A model generated the notes under the pieces. It had not been told where the DNA came from. It did not search any database and was given only the letters and a program-made list of their open reading frames with translations. Positions 6,986-15,125 of a stretch of DNA of 64,000 nucleotides are shown here, one piece after another. Where the stretch lies: contig NZ_PQVJ01000001.1 in the NCBI RefSeq assembly GCF_002921135.1, positions 89,244 through 153,243 of the forward strand, written 5' to 3'. Made by a program: the position numbers and the translations under genes. The number at the start of each line of letters is the position of its first letter. The stretch's first letter is position 1. This DNA is from Avibacterium gallinarum (GTDB lineage Bacteria > Pseudomonadota > Gammaproteobacteria > Enterobacterales > Pasteurellaceae).

Positions 6986-9220
6986 ATGGGGCAATACAAA
7001 AAGCTCTGGTACACCTTAATTGTGGTGCTTATCGGTGCATTTTCTATTCTCGGTTATTTTGGAGTGGATATTTATCGTGAAGCACCACCCATTCCAGAAA
7101 AATATGTCAATGCCAATGGCGAAACCTTGATAACTAAACAAGATATTTTGCAAGGCCAAACGGCGTGGCAAACAACTGGGGGAATGCAACTTGGTTCAAT
7201 TTGGGGACACGGTGCTTACCAAGCACCCGATTGGACGGCAGACTGGTTACACCGAGAACTCACCAATTGGTTAGACATTACTGCGCAAAAAGAATTTGGT
7301 AAAAATTTTGATGCGTTAGATGAGGATCAAAAGGCTGTATTACAATCTCGCTTAACCCGCGAATATCGTGGTAGCAAAGTTGAAAATGGTACGGTGCAAT
7401 TATCTGATACTCGTCAGCAAGCCATTGAAAAAACAGCACAATATTATATTTCCTTATACGGTGATGATCCGCAATTTAAACTCACTCGCGATCATTTTGC
7501 GATGAAAGATAACACTCTGCCGGCATTATCGGATCGTCAAGATTTAACCAAGTTTTTCTTCTGGACAGCTTGGACTGCTTCGGCTAATCGTCCAAATACA
7601 GATGCCACTTACACCAATAACTGGCCGCACGAGCCGCTCATTAATAATGTGCCAACAGCAGAAAATATTATGTGGTCGATTGCCAGTATCGTTTTCTTAA
7701 TCCTAGGGATTGGAATGATGGTTTGGGTGTGGGCATTTAAGAAAAAAGAAGATGAAAAAGATCCAACACCAGATGTGGTTGATCCGCTCACTAAAATTCA
7801 GCTTACTCCTTCACAAAAGGCCTTGGGTAAATATCTATTCACCGTGGTCGCATTATTCATTGCACAGGTCACCTTTGGTACAATCGTGGCCCATTACACG
7901 GTAGAAGGACAAGATTTCTACGGTATTCCACTTTCTGAATATTTACCTTATTCCTTAATTCGCACCTGGCACGTTCAAAGTGCATTATTCTGGATTGCAA
8001 TGGCATTCTTAGCTGGTGGTTTATTCCTTGCGCCGATTATCAATGGTGGCAAAGATCCAAAATATCAAAAACTCGGTGTTGATATTCTATTTTGGGCGCT
8101 AGTTGTCTTAGTTGTAGGATCATTTACTGGCAGCTATTTAGCAATTGCGCACCAAATTCCAAAAGAACTGAGCTTTATGTTCGGTCATCAAGGCTATGAA
8201 TTTATCGATCTCGGACGTTTCTGGCAAGCAGTAAAATATTCAGGTATTTTATTCTGGCTAGTCCTAATGCTACGCGGCACTATCAATGCCTTTAAACAAC
8301 CTGGCGATAAAAACCTACTCGCCCTGTTCTTTGCTTCTGTTATCGCCATTGGTTTATTCTATGGCCCGGCCTTATTCTATGGCGAACACACTCATTTATC
8401 TGTGATGGAATATTGGCGCTGGTGGGTAGTACACCTTTGGGTTGAAGGCTTCTTTGAAGTATTCTCTGTGGCGGCACTTTCCTTTATTTTTGTCAGCTTA
8501 GGCTTAGTTTCACGCCGCACTGCAACAGTTTCCACTATTGCGTCAGCATCAATCTTCTTAATTGGAGGTATTCCTGGCACATTCCACCACCTATATTTTG
8601 CAGGGGCTACCACACCAATTATCGCCGTTGGCGCATCGTTCTCCGCGTTAGAAGTTGTACCGCTCGTGTTACTCGGTTATGAAGCTTGGGAGCATTGGTC
8701 AATGCAACAAAAAGCACCTTGGATGGAACGCTTAAAATGGCCTATTTACTGCTTTGTCGCCGTGGCGTTTTGGAATATGTTAGGCGCTGGCGTATTTGGT
8801 TTCTTAATCAATCCACCTATTTCGCTTTACTATGTCCAAGGGCTAAACACAACAGCAGTACACGCACACGCTGCGTTATTTGGGGTTTATGGCTTCCTTG
8901 CTCTTGGCTTTGTGTTTCTCATCGTGCGTTACTTACGTCCAAGCATTCAATTTGACGACAAACTGATGAAATTTGGTTTCTGGAGTTTAAATATCGGCTT
9001 AGTCGTGATGATTATTTCAAGCCTTTTACCAATTGGCGTAATCCAAGCGCACGCCAATATGGTACACGGTTTATGGTATGCACGCGGTGAAGAATTTATG
9101 CAGCAAGGTCTTTTCGTTACCCTACGCTGGGTGCGTATCCTAGGCGATGTGATTTTCGGCTTAGGCGCGCTTGCCTTCTTCTGGCAAATGGTGAAAATGG
9201 TTTTTGCAAGACAGAAATAA
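6986..9220 (+). CDS. norB: Quinol-dependent nitric oxide reductase (qNOR)
   Basis: A 744-residue single-subunit enzyme of the heme-copper oxidase superfamily that reduces 2 NO to N2O with electrons from quinol at the inner membrane. The fused N-terminal extension (about residues 1-220) marks the quinol type rather than the cytochrome c type. Visible metal-site motifs are HVQSALFW, WWVVHLWVEGFFEVF (His and the conserved Glu), GTFHHLYF and HAHAALFG, in about 14 helices. The start follows a GGAG site. In a host-associated bacterium this is mainly NO detoxification, or the NO step of partial denitrification. It stands alone, with no norC or norQ/D nearby, as expected for qNOR. Confidence 0.95.
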   Translation: MGQYKKLWYTLIVVLIGAFSILGYFGVDIYREAPPIPEKYVNANGETLITKQDILQGQTAWQTTGGMQLGSIWGHGAYQAPDWTADWLHRELTNWLDITAQKEFGKNFDALDEDQKAVLQSRLTREYRGSKVENGTVQLSDTRQQAIEKTAQYYISLYGDDPQFKLTRDHFAMKDNTLPALSDRQDLTKFFFWTAWTASANRPNTDATYTNNWPHEPLINNVPTAENIMWSIASIVFLILGIGMMVWVWAFKKKEDEKDPTPDVVDPLTKIQLTPSQKALGKYLFTVVALFIAQVTFGTIVAHYTVEGQDFYGIPLSEYLPYSLIRTWHVQSALFWIAMAFLAGGLFLAPIINGGKDPKYQKLGVDILFWALVVLVVGSFTGSYLAIAHQIPKELSFMFGHQGYEFIDLGRFWQAVKYSGILFWLVLMLRGTINAFKQPGDKNLLALFFASVIAIGLFYGPALFYGEHTHLSVMEYWRWWVVHLWVEGFFEVFSVAALSFIFVSLGLVSRRTATVSTIASASIFLIGGIPGTFHHLYFAGATTPIIAVGASFSALEVVPLVLLGYEAWEHWSMQQKAPWMERLKWPIYCFVAVAFWNMLGAGVFGFLINPPISLYYVQGLNTTAVHAHAALFGVYGFLALGFVFLIVRYLRPSIQFDDKLMKFGFWSLNIGLVVMIISSLLPIGVIQAHANMVHGLWYARGEEFMQQGLFVTLRWVRILGDVIFGLGALAFFWQMVKMVFARQK

Positions 9221-9236
9221 TCCATATATCAAATAA

Positions 9237-9265
9237 AAATCCTCACTGATATGTGGGGATTTTTT
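9237..9265 (+). terminator. norB terminator
   Basis: AAATCCTCAC pairs with GTGGGGATTT (one G-T pair), followed by a T run. Confidence 0.85.
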
Positions 9266-9296
9266 AGGCTCAGTTTATACAAAAATTGTAAAAAAT

Positions 9297-9334
9297 AAGT
9301 GCGGTGAAAAATTCCAAAATTTTCTACCGCACTT
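9297..9334. repeat. Inverted USS pair between norB and the leftward oxidoreductase
   Basis: AAGTGCGGT (9297-9305) and ACCGCACTT (9326-9334) flank an AT-rich partly self-complementary loop. It probably acts as a terminator for the leftward gene. Confidence 0.8.
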
Positions 9335-9365
9335 TGTTTTTTAAGGATTCTACGTTTTCAGAAAC

Positions 9366-9992
9366 TTACGACAACACCGAAATACGTTCGCGAATGTGTT
9401 TACCATTCAATGCTTCATCAATCATCGCAATGGCATAATCAGCATAGCTCACATAGCTTTCGCCTTTTTCATTGACCGTGAACACTTCACCAGCCAAGCG
9501 GTATGTGCCTGTTTTTGCCCCTTCAGGATCGAACACTGCTGCTGGGCTGAGATAAGTCCATTGCACGTCATCACGCTTACGCAATTCTGCCAATGCCTGT
9601 GCCATTGCTTGGGCTAAAGGTTTATATTCCGCTGGGAAATCTGGCGTATCAACAAGTTGTACGGCTAGGCTAGCATCAGTATAAAGGCTACCTGCTCCGC
9701 CTACAACAAGCAAACGCACCTTTGTTCCCGCCAAAATAGCACATAAATGGGCAAGCGATGTGCTATGTTGTGGTAAAGTTTCTGGCGTCCACGCAGCAAA
9801 AGCATCAATCACTACATCAAAGCCTGCAAGATCCGCTTTGGTTAAATCAAACAAATCTTTTTTAAGCACTTGTTGTGCCGCGCTGTGATTTTCACCACGT
9901 ACCACTGCGGTAGCCTCTAAACCACGCGCTACTGCTTCAGCTACGATCAAACGCCCTGCTTTTCCATTTGCACCTATTACTGCGACTTTCAT
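9366..9992 (-). CDS. NAD(P)-binding oxidoreductase, atypical SDR (YwnB/NmrA-like)
   Basis: The start at 9992 (MKVAVIGANGKAGR) is fixed by AGGAG and by the Rossmann glycine motif GANGKAGR at the N-terminus. The protein has 208 residues. Later blocks (VVIDAFAAW, LLVVGGAGSL, WTYLSPAAVFDP, YADYAIAMIDE) are typical of the NAD(P)H-binding family including YwnB and flavin-reductase-like atypical SDRs. It is divergent from an HxlR-type regulator, an arrangement common for quinone- or aldehyde-responsive oxidoreductases. Substrate unknown. Confidence 0.8.
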   Translation of the reverse strand: MKVAVIGANGKAGRLIVAEAVARGLEATAVVRGENHSAAQQVLKKDLFDLTKADLAGFDVVIDAFAAWTPETLPQHSTSLAHLCAILAGTKVRLLVVGGAGSLYTDASLAVQLVDTPDFPAEYKPLAQAMAQALAELRKRDDVQWTYLSPAAVFDPEGAKTGTYRLAGEVFTVNEKGESYVSYADYAIAMIDEALNGKHIRERISVLS

Positions 9993-10075
9993 TTTTTTCT
10001 CCTGTTTAATGATAAAAATTGTTGTATCTCGTTTTTGTTGAGCGTGATAATATCCCCCTAGCAAACAAAAAGAAA

Positions 10076-10107
10076 GTAAGCACTAAAAAGTGCAGTAGTT
10101 ACCTTAA
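10076..10107. promoter_or_regulatory. Dyad between the oxidoreductase and HxlR genes (possible operator)
   Basis: GCACT-AAAA-AGTGC (10080-10093) lies inside a wider GTAA...TTAC symmetry, in the divergent promoter region. It is a candidate binding site for the HxlR regulator. The evidence is only symmetry and position. Confidence 0.35.
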
Positions 10108-10138
10108 AGAAACTTATATTGAAAAATAAGGAAAAATT

Positions 10139-10474
10139 GTGAAAGAAAAAGAGAAAAAGTTACCAGATTGTGAAGTAGAAATTACCTTAATGATGATGAG
10201 TGAACGTTGGCGCGTGTTGATTATTCGTGAATTGCTATATGGCACAAAGCGTTTTGGTGAATTGAAAAAAACCTTAACTGGCATTTCGCAAAAAGTGCTA
10301 ACGGCAAATTTAAGAGCAATGGAAACCCAAGGATTATTAACGCGAAAAGTCTATGCAGAAGTGCCGCCAAGGGTGGAATATACGCTAACAGAAGACGGTA
10401 AAAGCCTAAAAAGCGTACTGACTGCAATGGCCGCGTGGGGTGAGCATTATCGTCAAAAATATCAAGAGAAATAA
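10139..10474 (+). CDS. HxlR-family transcriptional regulator
   Basis: 111 residues with the winged-helix pattern of the family: LMMMSERWRVLIIRELLYGTKRFGELKKTL, then ISQKVLTANLRAMETQGLLTRKVYAEVPPRVEYTLTEDG. It begins at a GTG after AAGGAA. A cysteine near the N-terminus (C11, LPDCEVEI) sits where YodB/HypR-type members carry their redox-sensing cysteine, so thiol- or quinone-sensing is plausible. It is divergent from the atypical SDR at 9366-9992 and probably regulates it and itself. Confidence 0.85.
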   Translation: MKEKEKKLPDCEVEITLMMMSERWRVLIIRELLYGTKRFGELKKTLTGISQKVLTANLRAMETQGLLTRKVYAEVPPRVEYTLTEDGKSLKSVLTAMAAWGEHYRQKYQEK

Positions 10475-10483
10475 AATCTGGAA

Positions 10484-10537
10484 AAAAATCCCCGCACTGA
10501 TTAAAAGCGCCCCTTAAAAGTGCGGTGATTTTTCGGT
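10484..10537. terminator. Hairpin after the HxlR gene built from a USS
   Basis: AAAAATCCCCGCACT pairs with AGTGCGGTGATTTTT over most of its length. The right arm contains a perfect uptake signal (10518-10526); the left arm is a degenerate copy. Confidence 0.65.
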
Positions 10538-10556
10538 AGTTTTTTATTACAAAATA

Positions 10557-10579
10557 AAAGCGAGCATTTAGCTCGCTTT
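10557..10579 (-). terminator. thrS terminator
   Basis: AAAGCGAGC/GCTCGCTTT stem with a 5-base loop, followed on the minus strand by a T-rich run. It lies 16 bases beyond the thrS stop. Confidence 0.85.
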
Positions 10580-10594
10580 CTTATTTTTTGTGAA

Positions 10595-12535
10595 TTAATC
10601 TTGTCCAAGCTCACCAAGCAATTTTAATTCTCGGTTTTTCACTTGGTTTTTCAGAATTTCGGTGAATTCTGCCACGGTGAACGTGCCTAAATCTGCACCT
10701 TTACGGGTACGCACGGCGATTTTGCCTTCGGCAATTTCTTTATCGCCACAGACCAACATATAAGGTACACGTTTTAAGGTGTGTTCACGGATTTTAAAGC
10801 CGATTTTTTCATTGCGTAAATCTGCTTTGGCACGCAAGCCTGCGTCAGAAAGAGCTTTCACTACGTCTTTTACATAATCCGCTTGGCTATCGGTAATGTT
10901 CATCACCACCGCTTGGGTTGGAGCAAGCCAAGGTGGGAAGAAGCCCGCGTAATCTTCGGTGATAATGCCGATAAAACGCTCTAATGAACCTAAAATCGCA
11001 CGGTGGATCATCACTGGCGTTTTGCGGTCATTGTCTTCCGCCACATAAGAGGCATTTAAGCGACCTGGTAAGGCGAAATCAAGCTGAATTGTGCCACATT
11101 GCCATTCACGATCAAGGCTATCACGCAAGGCAAATTCAATTTTCGGCCCATAGAATGCCCCTTCGCCCTCTTGGATTTCATAATCTAAGCCATTGTGTTT
11201 TAACGCATTGGCTAAGCCCTGCTCTGCTCTGTCCCACATTTCATCAGAACCGATGCGTTTTTCTGGACGAGTAGAAAGTTTTACTTGAATATTGTTGAAA
11301 CCAAAGGTGCTGTAAATATCGTAAACCATACGGATACAGCTGGTTACTTCGCTTTCAATTTGATCTTCGGTACAGAAAATATGCGCATCATCTTGAGTAA
11401 AGCCGCGTACACGCATTAAACCGTGCAATGAACCTGATGGCTCGTTACGGTGGCACGAACCAAATTCCGCCATACGAATTGGCAGATCGCGATACGATTT
11501 CAAGCCTTGGTTGAAAATTTGCACGTGTCCAGGGCAGTTCATTGGCTTGATAGCATATTCACGGTTTTCTGATGAAGTCGTGAACATTAAATCACCGTAG
11601 TTTTGCCAGTGGCCTGTTTTTTCCCATAACACGCGATCCATCATAAATGGGCCTTTCACTTCTTGATAATCGTACTCTTTCAATTTAGTACGCACGAAGG
11701 TTTCCAGCTCACGGAAAATCGTCCAACCGTCATTGTGCCAGAACACCATACCTGGTGCTTCTTCTTGCATATGATAAAGATCAAGGGCTTTACCAATTTT
11801 ACGGTGATCGCGTTTTGCCGCTTCTTCTAAACGTTGCAAATAGGCCGCCAATTGTTTTTTATCCGCCCACGCTGTGCCGTAAATACGCTGTAACATCTTG
11901 TTTTTGCTATCGCCACGCCAGTATGCACCCGCCACTTTTTGTAATTTAAAGTTATGGCAAAAACGCATATTTGGCACGTGCGGCCCACGACACATATCAA
12001 TATATTCTTGGTGATGATAAAGCGCTGGCGTTGCGGTTTTTTCGATGTTTTCATCTAAAATCGCTATTTTATACGGCTCGCCACGCTGTTCAAAGGTATC
12101 TCTTGCTTCTTGCCAGCTTACCCGTTTTTTCACCACGTCATAGTTGGTTTTTGCCAGCTCGTGCATTCTTTTTTCAATGGCATCAAGATCTTCTTGCGTT
12201 AAAGAGCGGTCTAAATCCACGTCATAATAGAAACCGTTTTCAATGGTTGGCCCGATCGCCATTTTCACATCAGGGAAAAGCTGTTTAATGGCGTGTCCTA
12301 ATAAATGCGCGCAAGAGTGGCGAATAATTTCTAATCCGTCTTCATCTTTTGCGGTGATGATTTCTAAATTAGCATCTTGATCAATCAGATCGCACGCATC
12401 ACGGCGTTCACCGTTCACACGCCCAGCGATGGTCGCCTTGGCTAAACCTGCACCAATATCCTGCGCCACTTCAAGCACAGTAACGGGTTTATCAAATTGG
12501 CGCTGTGAGCCATCGGGTAAAGTAATAATTGGCAT
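10595..12535 (-). CDS. thrS: Threonyl-tRNA synthetase
   Basis: A 646-residue class II synthetase that charges tRNA-Thr; E. coli ThrS has 642. Domains in order: TGS (about 1-62), the editing domain with HSCAH (residues 73-77) and the CRGPHVPN motif, the catalytic core with [10 protein letters not shown] and the [20 protein letters not shown] block, and the C-terminal anticodon-binding domain ([19 protein letters not shown]). The start has an AAGGA site 8 bases upstream. Its leader carries a mimic of the tRNA-Thr anticodon arm, so translational autoregulation as in E. coli is expected. infC does not follow it here. Confidence 0.97.
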   Translation of the reverse strand: MPIITLPDGSQRQFDKPVTVLEVAQDIGAGLAKATIAGRVNGERRDACDLIDQDANLEIITAKDEDGLEIIRHSCAHLLGHAIKQLFPDVKMAIGPTIENGFYYDVDLDRSLTQEDLDAIEKRMHELAKTNYDVVKKRVSWQEARDTFEQRGEPYKIAILDENIEKTATPALYHHQEYIDMCRGPHVPNMRFCHNFKLQKVAGAYWRGDSKNKMLQRIYGTAWADKKQLAAYLQRLEEAAKRDHRKIGKALDLYHMQEEAPGMVFWHNDGWTIFRELETFVRTKLKEYDYQEVKGPFMMDRVLWEKTGHWQNYGDLMFTTSSENREYAIKPMNCPGHVQIFNQGLKSYRDLPIRMAEFGSCHRNEPSGSLHGLMRVRGFTQDDAHIFCTEDQIESEVTSCIRMVYDIYSTFGFNNIQVKLSTRPEKRIGSDEMWDRAEQGLANALKHNGLDYEIQEGEGAFYGPKIEFALRDSLDREWQCGTIQLDFALPGRLNASYVAEDNDRKTPVMIHRAILGSLERFIGIITEDYAGFFPPWLAPTQAVVMNITDSQADYVKDVVKALSDAGLRAKADLRNEKIGFKIREHTLKRVPYMLVCGDKEIAEGKIAVRTRKGADLGTFTVAEFTEILKNQVKNRELKLLGELGQD

Positions 12536-12554
12536 ATTAAATCCTTATACAGTG

Positions 12555-12575
12555 GTTACCCATACGAGAGGTAAC
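12555..12575 (-). promoter_or_regulatory. thrS translational operator: anticodon-arm mimic
   Basis: On the minus strand GTTACCT-CTCGTAT-GGGTAAC folds into a 7-bp stem (last pair U-G) with a 7-base loop. The loop copies a tRNA anticodon loop: U33, then CGU, one of the threonine anticodons, then A37. The arm ends 19 bases before the AUG, beside the ribosome site. In E. coli, ThrS binds such an arm (operator domain 2) to block its own translation. Confidence 0.75.
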
Positions 12576-12603
12576 TTGTTGATTAAAATAAAAATAAAGT
12601 AAA

Positions 12604-12653
12604 AAAGCACCGCACTTTGTTATACCTACAATGTATTTTTCGCACCGTGCTTT
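12604..12653 (-). promoter_or_regulatory. Second thrS leader hairpin (possible domain 4)
   Basis: An outer AAAGCAC/GTGCTTT stem followed by T residues encloses an inner hairpin TTGT-AGGTATA-ACAA whose 7-base loop contains GGU, the other threonine anticodon triplet, though not in the exact 34-36 register. It may be the second ThrS-binding arm or an attenuator. A USS (12609-12617) overlaps it. Confidence 0.4.
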
Positions 12654-12692
12654 ATAGGTTATCGAATTGCTTTTGCAATGACTTTCGATGCA

Positions 12693-12721
12693 AGCCCGTG
12701 ATCATACGCTATTTTGCGCTG
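12693..12721 (-). promoter_or_regulatory. thrS promoter
   Basis: On the minus strand TTGGTT, a 17-base spacer, then TATGAT, followed by a hairpin (ATTGC-AAAA-GCAAT with outer ATCGAA/TTCGAT) in the early leader. This implies a leader of about 150 bases before thrS. Confidence 0.5.
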
Positions 12722-12762
12722 AAAACCAACTTTCTGCCCGATTTTACTGGGCTTTTTGTGGG

Positions 12763-13413
12763 TTAAACCGCTTTATCGAAATATAATTCCACTTGGGATA
12801 ATTTTGCCATTGTTTCCACATAAGCTTTCACTTTCGGCGGGAATACAAGCCCTTTCACGCAAGTGAGGTTACGCAACATTGGGAAAAGCAAAATGTCTTC
12901 CATAGAAAGCTGATCATTTGCGCCATTTTCTGACAAAATCAAATACTCAAGTGCGGTGAAATCTTGCTGTAATTTTTCGATATATTGGGCAGAATTTGCC
13001 AGATTTTCGGCGAAATCACCAATACTTTCAGTTTTCTTTTTAACGAAATAATCCACCGCACTTTGGGTAGCAAATTCAGGTAAACCTAATTTCACAAAAC
13101 GCGGTAATAAAAGATGATTATAATAACGGCTCACTGCCTGCATCCACGCTTGCAGATCGCTACGCACATCATCATCTGGCAACAACAGATCACCATAATT
13201 TTGATCCACATAATGGACAATATCCAAACTTTCTGGCATTGCCGTGCCATCTTCTTTAATCAAAATTGGGGCCATTTTTTTGCCGATGAGCGCGACTGGC
13301 GTGGCTTCGTCATCACTCAATAACACTTGCTCTTCCACGGGCAAATTTTTCAAGCCAAAAATCATTCTGGCACGCACGCAGAATGGACAATGATCATAAA
13401 CGTATAATTTCAT
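12763..13413 (-). CDS. grxB: Glutaredoxin 2
   Basis: 216 residues from the ATG at 13413, chosen for AAGGAG and because it begins MKLYVYDHCPFC. The redox motif CPFC (residues 9-12) sits in an N-terminal thioredoxin fold; the rest is the all-helical GST-like C-terminal domain characteristic of GrxB (E. coli 215 residues). It reduces disulfides and mixed disulfides with glutathione in the cytoplasm. It lies upstream of thrS on the same strand, but the gap and the thrS promoter suggest separate transcription. Confidence 0.93.
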   Translation of the reverse strand: MKLYVYDHCPFCVRARMIFGLKNLPVEEQVLLSDDEATPVALIGKKMAPILIKEDGTAMPESLDIVHYVDQNYGDLLLPDDDVRSDLQAWMQAVSRYYNHLLLPRFVKLGLPEFATQSAVDYFVKKKTESIGDFAENLANSAQYIEKLQQDFTALEYLILSENGANDQLSMEDILLFPMLRNLTCVKGLVFPPKVKAYVETMAKLSQVELYFDKAV

Positions 13414-13565
13414 TTTTTGCTCCTTACTAAACAATTTAAGCGAATAGACGCTACCTTACCGCAAATTTTTCTCTCCGCAAATAAAAAACTTGAAGTTCAT
13501 CACAGATTATTTTGCTCATTTCCTTTATGATCAAGGCGTGGCGCAAGTTGAATATGGGAGGACTT

Positions 13566-14435
13566 ATGTGGAAATCAATTTCTCAAGTTTTAGCCGAACA
13601 TCTTGGTGCATATTATTTTATCAAGCAAAAACGCAAAGTGCATACTGGCGAAATGCACGAAGCTTGGATTATTGATGATGGAATCCAGCCCGTTTTTGTG
13701 AAAATTAATGAAAAATCCTACCGCTCTATGTTTCGTGCCGAAGCCGATCAGCTGGAATTACTAGCCAAAACAGGGACGATTCAAGTACCGCAAGTTTACG
13801 GCGTAGGCTGTTCACAAAACCACAGTTTTTTACTGCTCGAAGCCCTTCCTTTCAGCGAACCGAACGAACAATCAATGGCACAATTTGGCACACAATTAGC
13901 CAACTTGCACCAATGGGGCAATGCCGAGCATTATGGACTCGATTTTGACACTTGGCTAGGGCCAGTTTATCAGCCAAATGGTTGGTCGGATAATTGGGCG
14001 AAATTTTTCAGCGAACAACGCATTGGCTGGCAATTACAGATCTGTAAAGAAAAAGGTTTAGCGTTTACTGATATTGATCAATTAGTCGCCGTTGTCGCCA
14101 AAGGGCTGGCCAAACATCAGCCAAAGCCAGCCTTGTTGCACGGCAATCTTTGGATTGAAAACTGTGCTGTGGCAAATGGCCAACCTTTTACTTACGATCC
14201 TGCCTGTTACTGGGGCGATCACGAATGCGATCTGGCATTTAGTGAATTATTTCAACCGTTTCCTGAAAAATTCTATCAAAATTATCACCGCACTTTGCCG
14301 ATTGACGAAGGCTATGCGCAACGCAAACCGCTTTATCAGCTTTATTATTTGTTAAACTTTAGTCATCGTTTTTCTGCTCATTATGTGGCGCTCACCAAAG
14401 CGATCATTGAAAAAATACTCAAGGGGAATCTATGA
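13566..14435 (+). CDS. Fructosamine kinase family protein (YniA-like), HGD to HGN
   Basis: 289 residues from the ATG at 13566, preceded by GGGAGG; an in-frame ATG at 13512 lacks a site. It matches the FN3K/YniA family along its length (E. coli YniA 286): N-terminal lobe with VKINEKSYRSMFRAEADQLELLA, hinge LLLEALP, catalytic lobe with LLHGNLWIENC and YDPACYWGDHECDLA. These kinases phosphorylate protein-bound sugars for deglycation. The usual catalytic Asp of HGDLW is Asn here (N194, codon AAT), while the later Asn and the DPA metal motif remain. It overlaps hxpB by 4 bases, so the two are translationally coupled. Activity is uncertain because of the Asn. Confidence 0.88.
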   Translation: MWKSISQVLAEHLGAYYFIKQKRKVHTGEMHEAWIIDDGIQPVFVKINEKSYRSMFRAEADQLELLAKTGTIQVPQVYGVGCSQNHSFLLLEALPFSEPNEQSMAQFGTQLANLHQWGNAEHYGLDFDTWLGPVYQPNGWSDNWAKFFSEQRIGWQLQICKEKGLAFTDIDQLVAVVAKGLAKHQPKPALLHGNLWIENCAVANGQPFTYDPACYWGDHECDLAFSELFQPFPEKFYQNYHRTLPIDEGYAQRKPLYQLYYLLNFSHRFSAHYVALTKAIIEKILKGNL

Positions 14436-15079
14436 AATTTCAAGCAGTTATCTTCGATATGGACGGCGTTTTAATTGATTCCGAACCTTTTTGGAAACAA
14501 GCGGGCGTGGAAGTATTTGGGCAAATTGGTATTCCTGTTAGCTTGCAAGAAATGCAAGAACTCACGGGAATGCCAGCTCTTGGTATTGTCAAAACCGTTT
14601 ATCAACGCTATCAAAAAACGTCTGTTCCTGTTGAAGAAATGGTCAAACGAATGAATGACTGCGCCATTTCAATGATTTTAGAAAATAAGCCCTTAATGCC
14701 AAATGTGCCAGAAACCCTTGAAAAACTCACCGCACTTGGTTGTAAGCTGGCGGTTGCTTCCGCTTCGCCACGTTATTTATTGGAACAAATCACTGAACGC
14801 TGCGGCATTGCACCTTATTTCCAATATCTATCCTCTGCCACAGAATTAGATTACAACAAACCGCATCCGCAGGTTTATTTACACGCTGCCCATCAATTAG
14901 GTGTTGAGCCCCAAGCCTGTTTAGGCATTGAAGATTCCGTGCTAGGAATGACCGCAGTAAAAGCCGCGTCAATGCGATGCGCTGTTATCCCAGCTCCCGT
15001 TGAACGCACCGATCCGCGTTGGGCATTAGCGGATTATCAACTAAAACAGCTAGCTCAAATTCCTGAGATTTGTGCATAA
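14432..15079 (+). CDS. hxpB: HAD hexitol/sugar phosphatase (HxpB/YniC)
   Basis: 215 residues of the HAD superfamily, beta-phosphoglucomutase-like group. Motif I FDMDGVLID (D9, D11), motif II VASAS, motif III lysine in NKPHPQVYL, and motif IV GIEDSVLGMTA are all present. E. coli HxpB (YniC, 222 residues) dephosphorylates 2-deoxyglucose-6-phosphate and hexitol phosphates. The start overlaps the preceding kinase stop (ATGA). E. coli also keeps yniA and yniC close together, suggesting joint sugar-phosphate damage control. Confidence 0.88.
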   Translation: MKFQAVIFDMDGVLIDSEPFWKQAGVEVFGQIGIPVSLQEMQELTGMPALGIVKTVYQRYQKTSVPVEEMVKRMNDCAISMILENKPLMPNVPETLEKLTALGCKLAVASASPRYLLEQITERCGIAPYFQYLSSATELDYNKPHPQVYLHAAHQLGVEPQACLGIEDSVLGMTAVKAASMRCAVIPAPVERTDPRWALADYQLKQLAQIPEICA

Positions 15080-15109
15080 AAAAGTGCGGTATTTTTCACC
15101 GCACTTTTT
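15078..15109. terminator. USS-pair terminator between hxpB and the thi operon
   Basis: AAAAAGTGCGGT, ATTTTTC loop, ACCGCACTTTTT. A perfect stem with A and T runs on the two sides serves both converging units. Confidence 0.9.
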
Positions 15110-15125
15110 ACCTAGCCTATTTTTC

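Noticed and set aside
12736..12757. GCCC...GGGC hairpin with T run on the plus strand after grxB
   Set aside because: It points against grxB and thrS and has no rightward gene in front of it, so it was not called as the grxB terminator.
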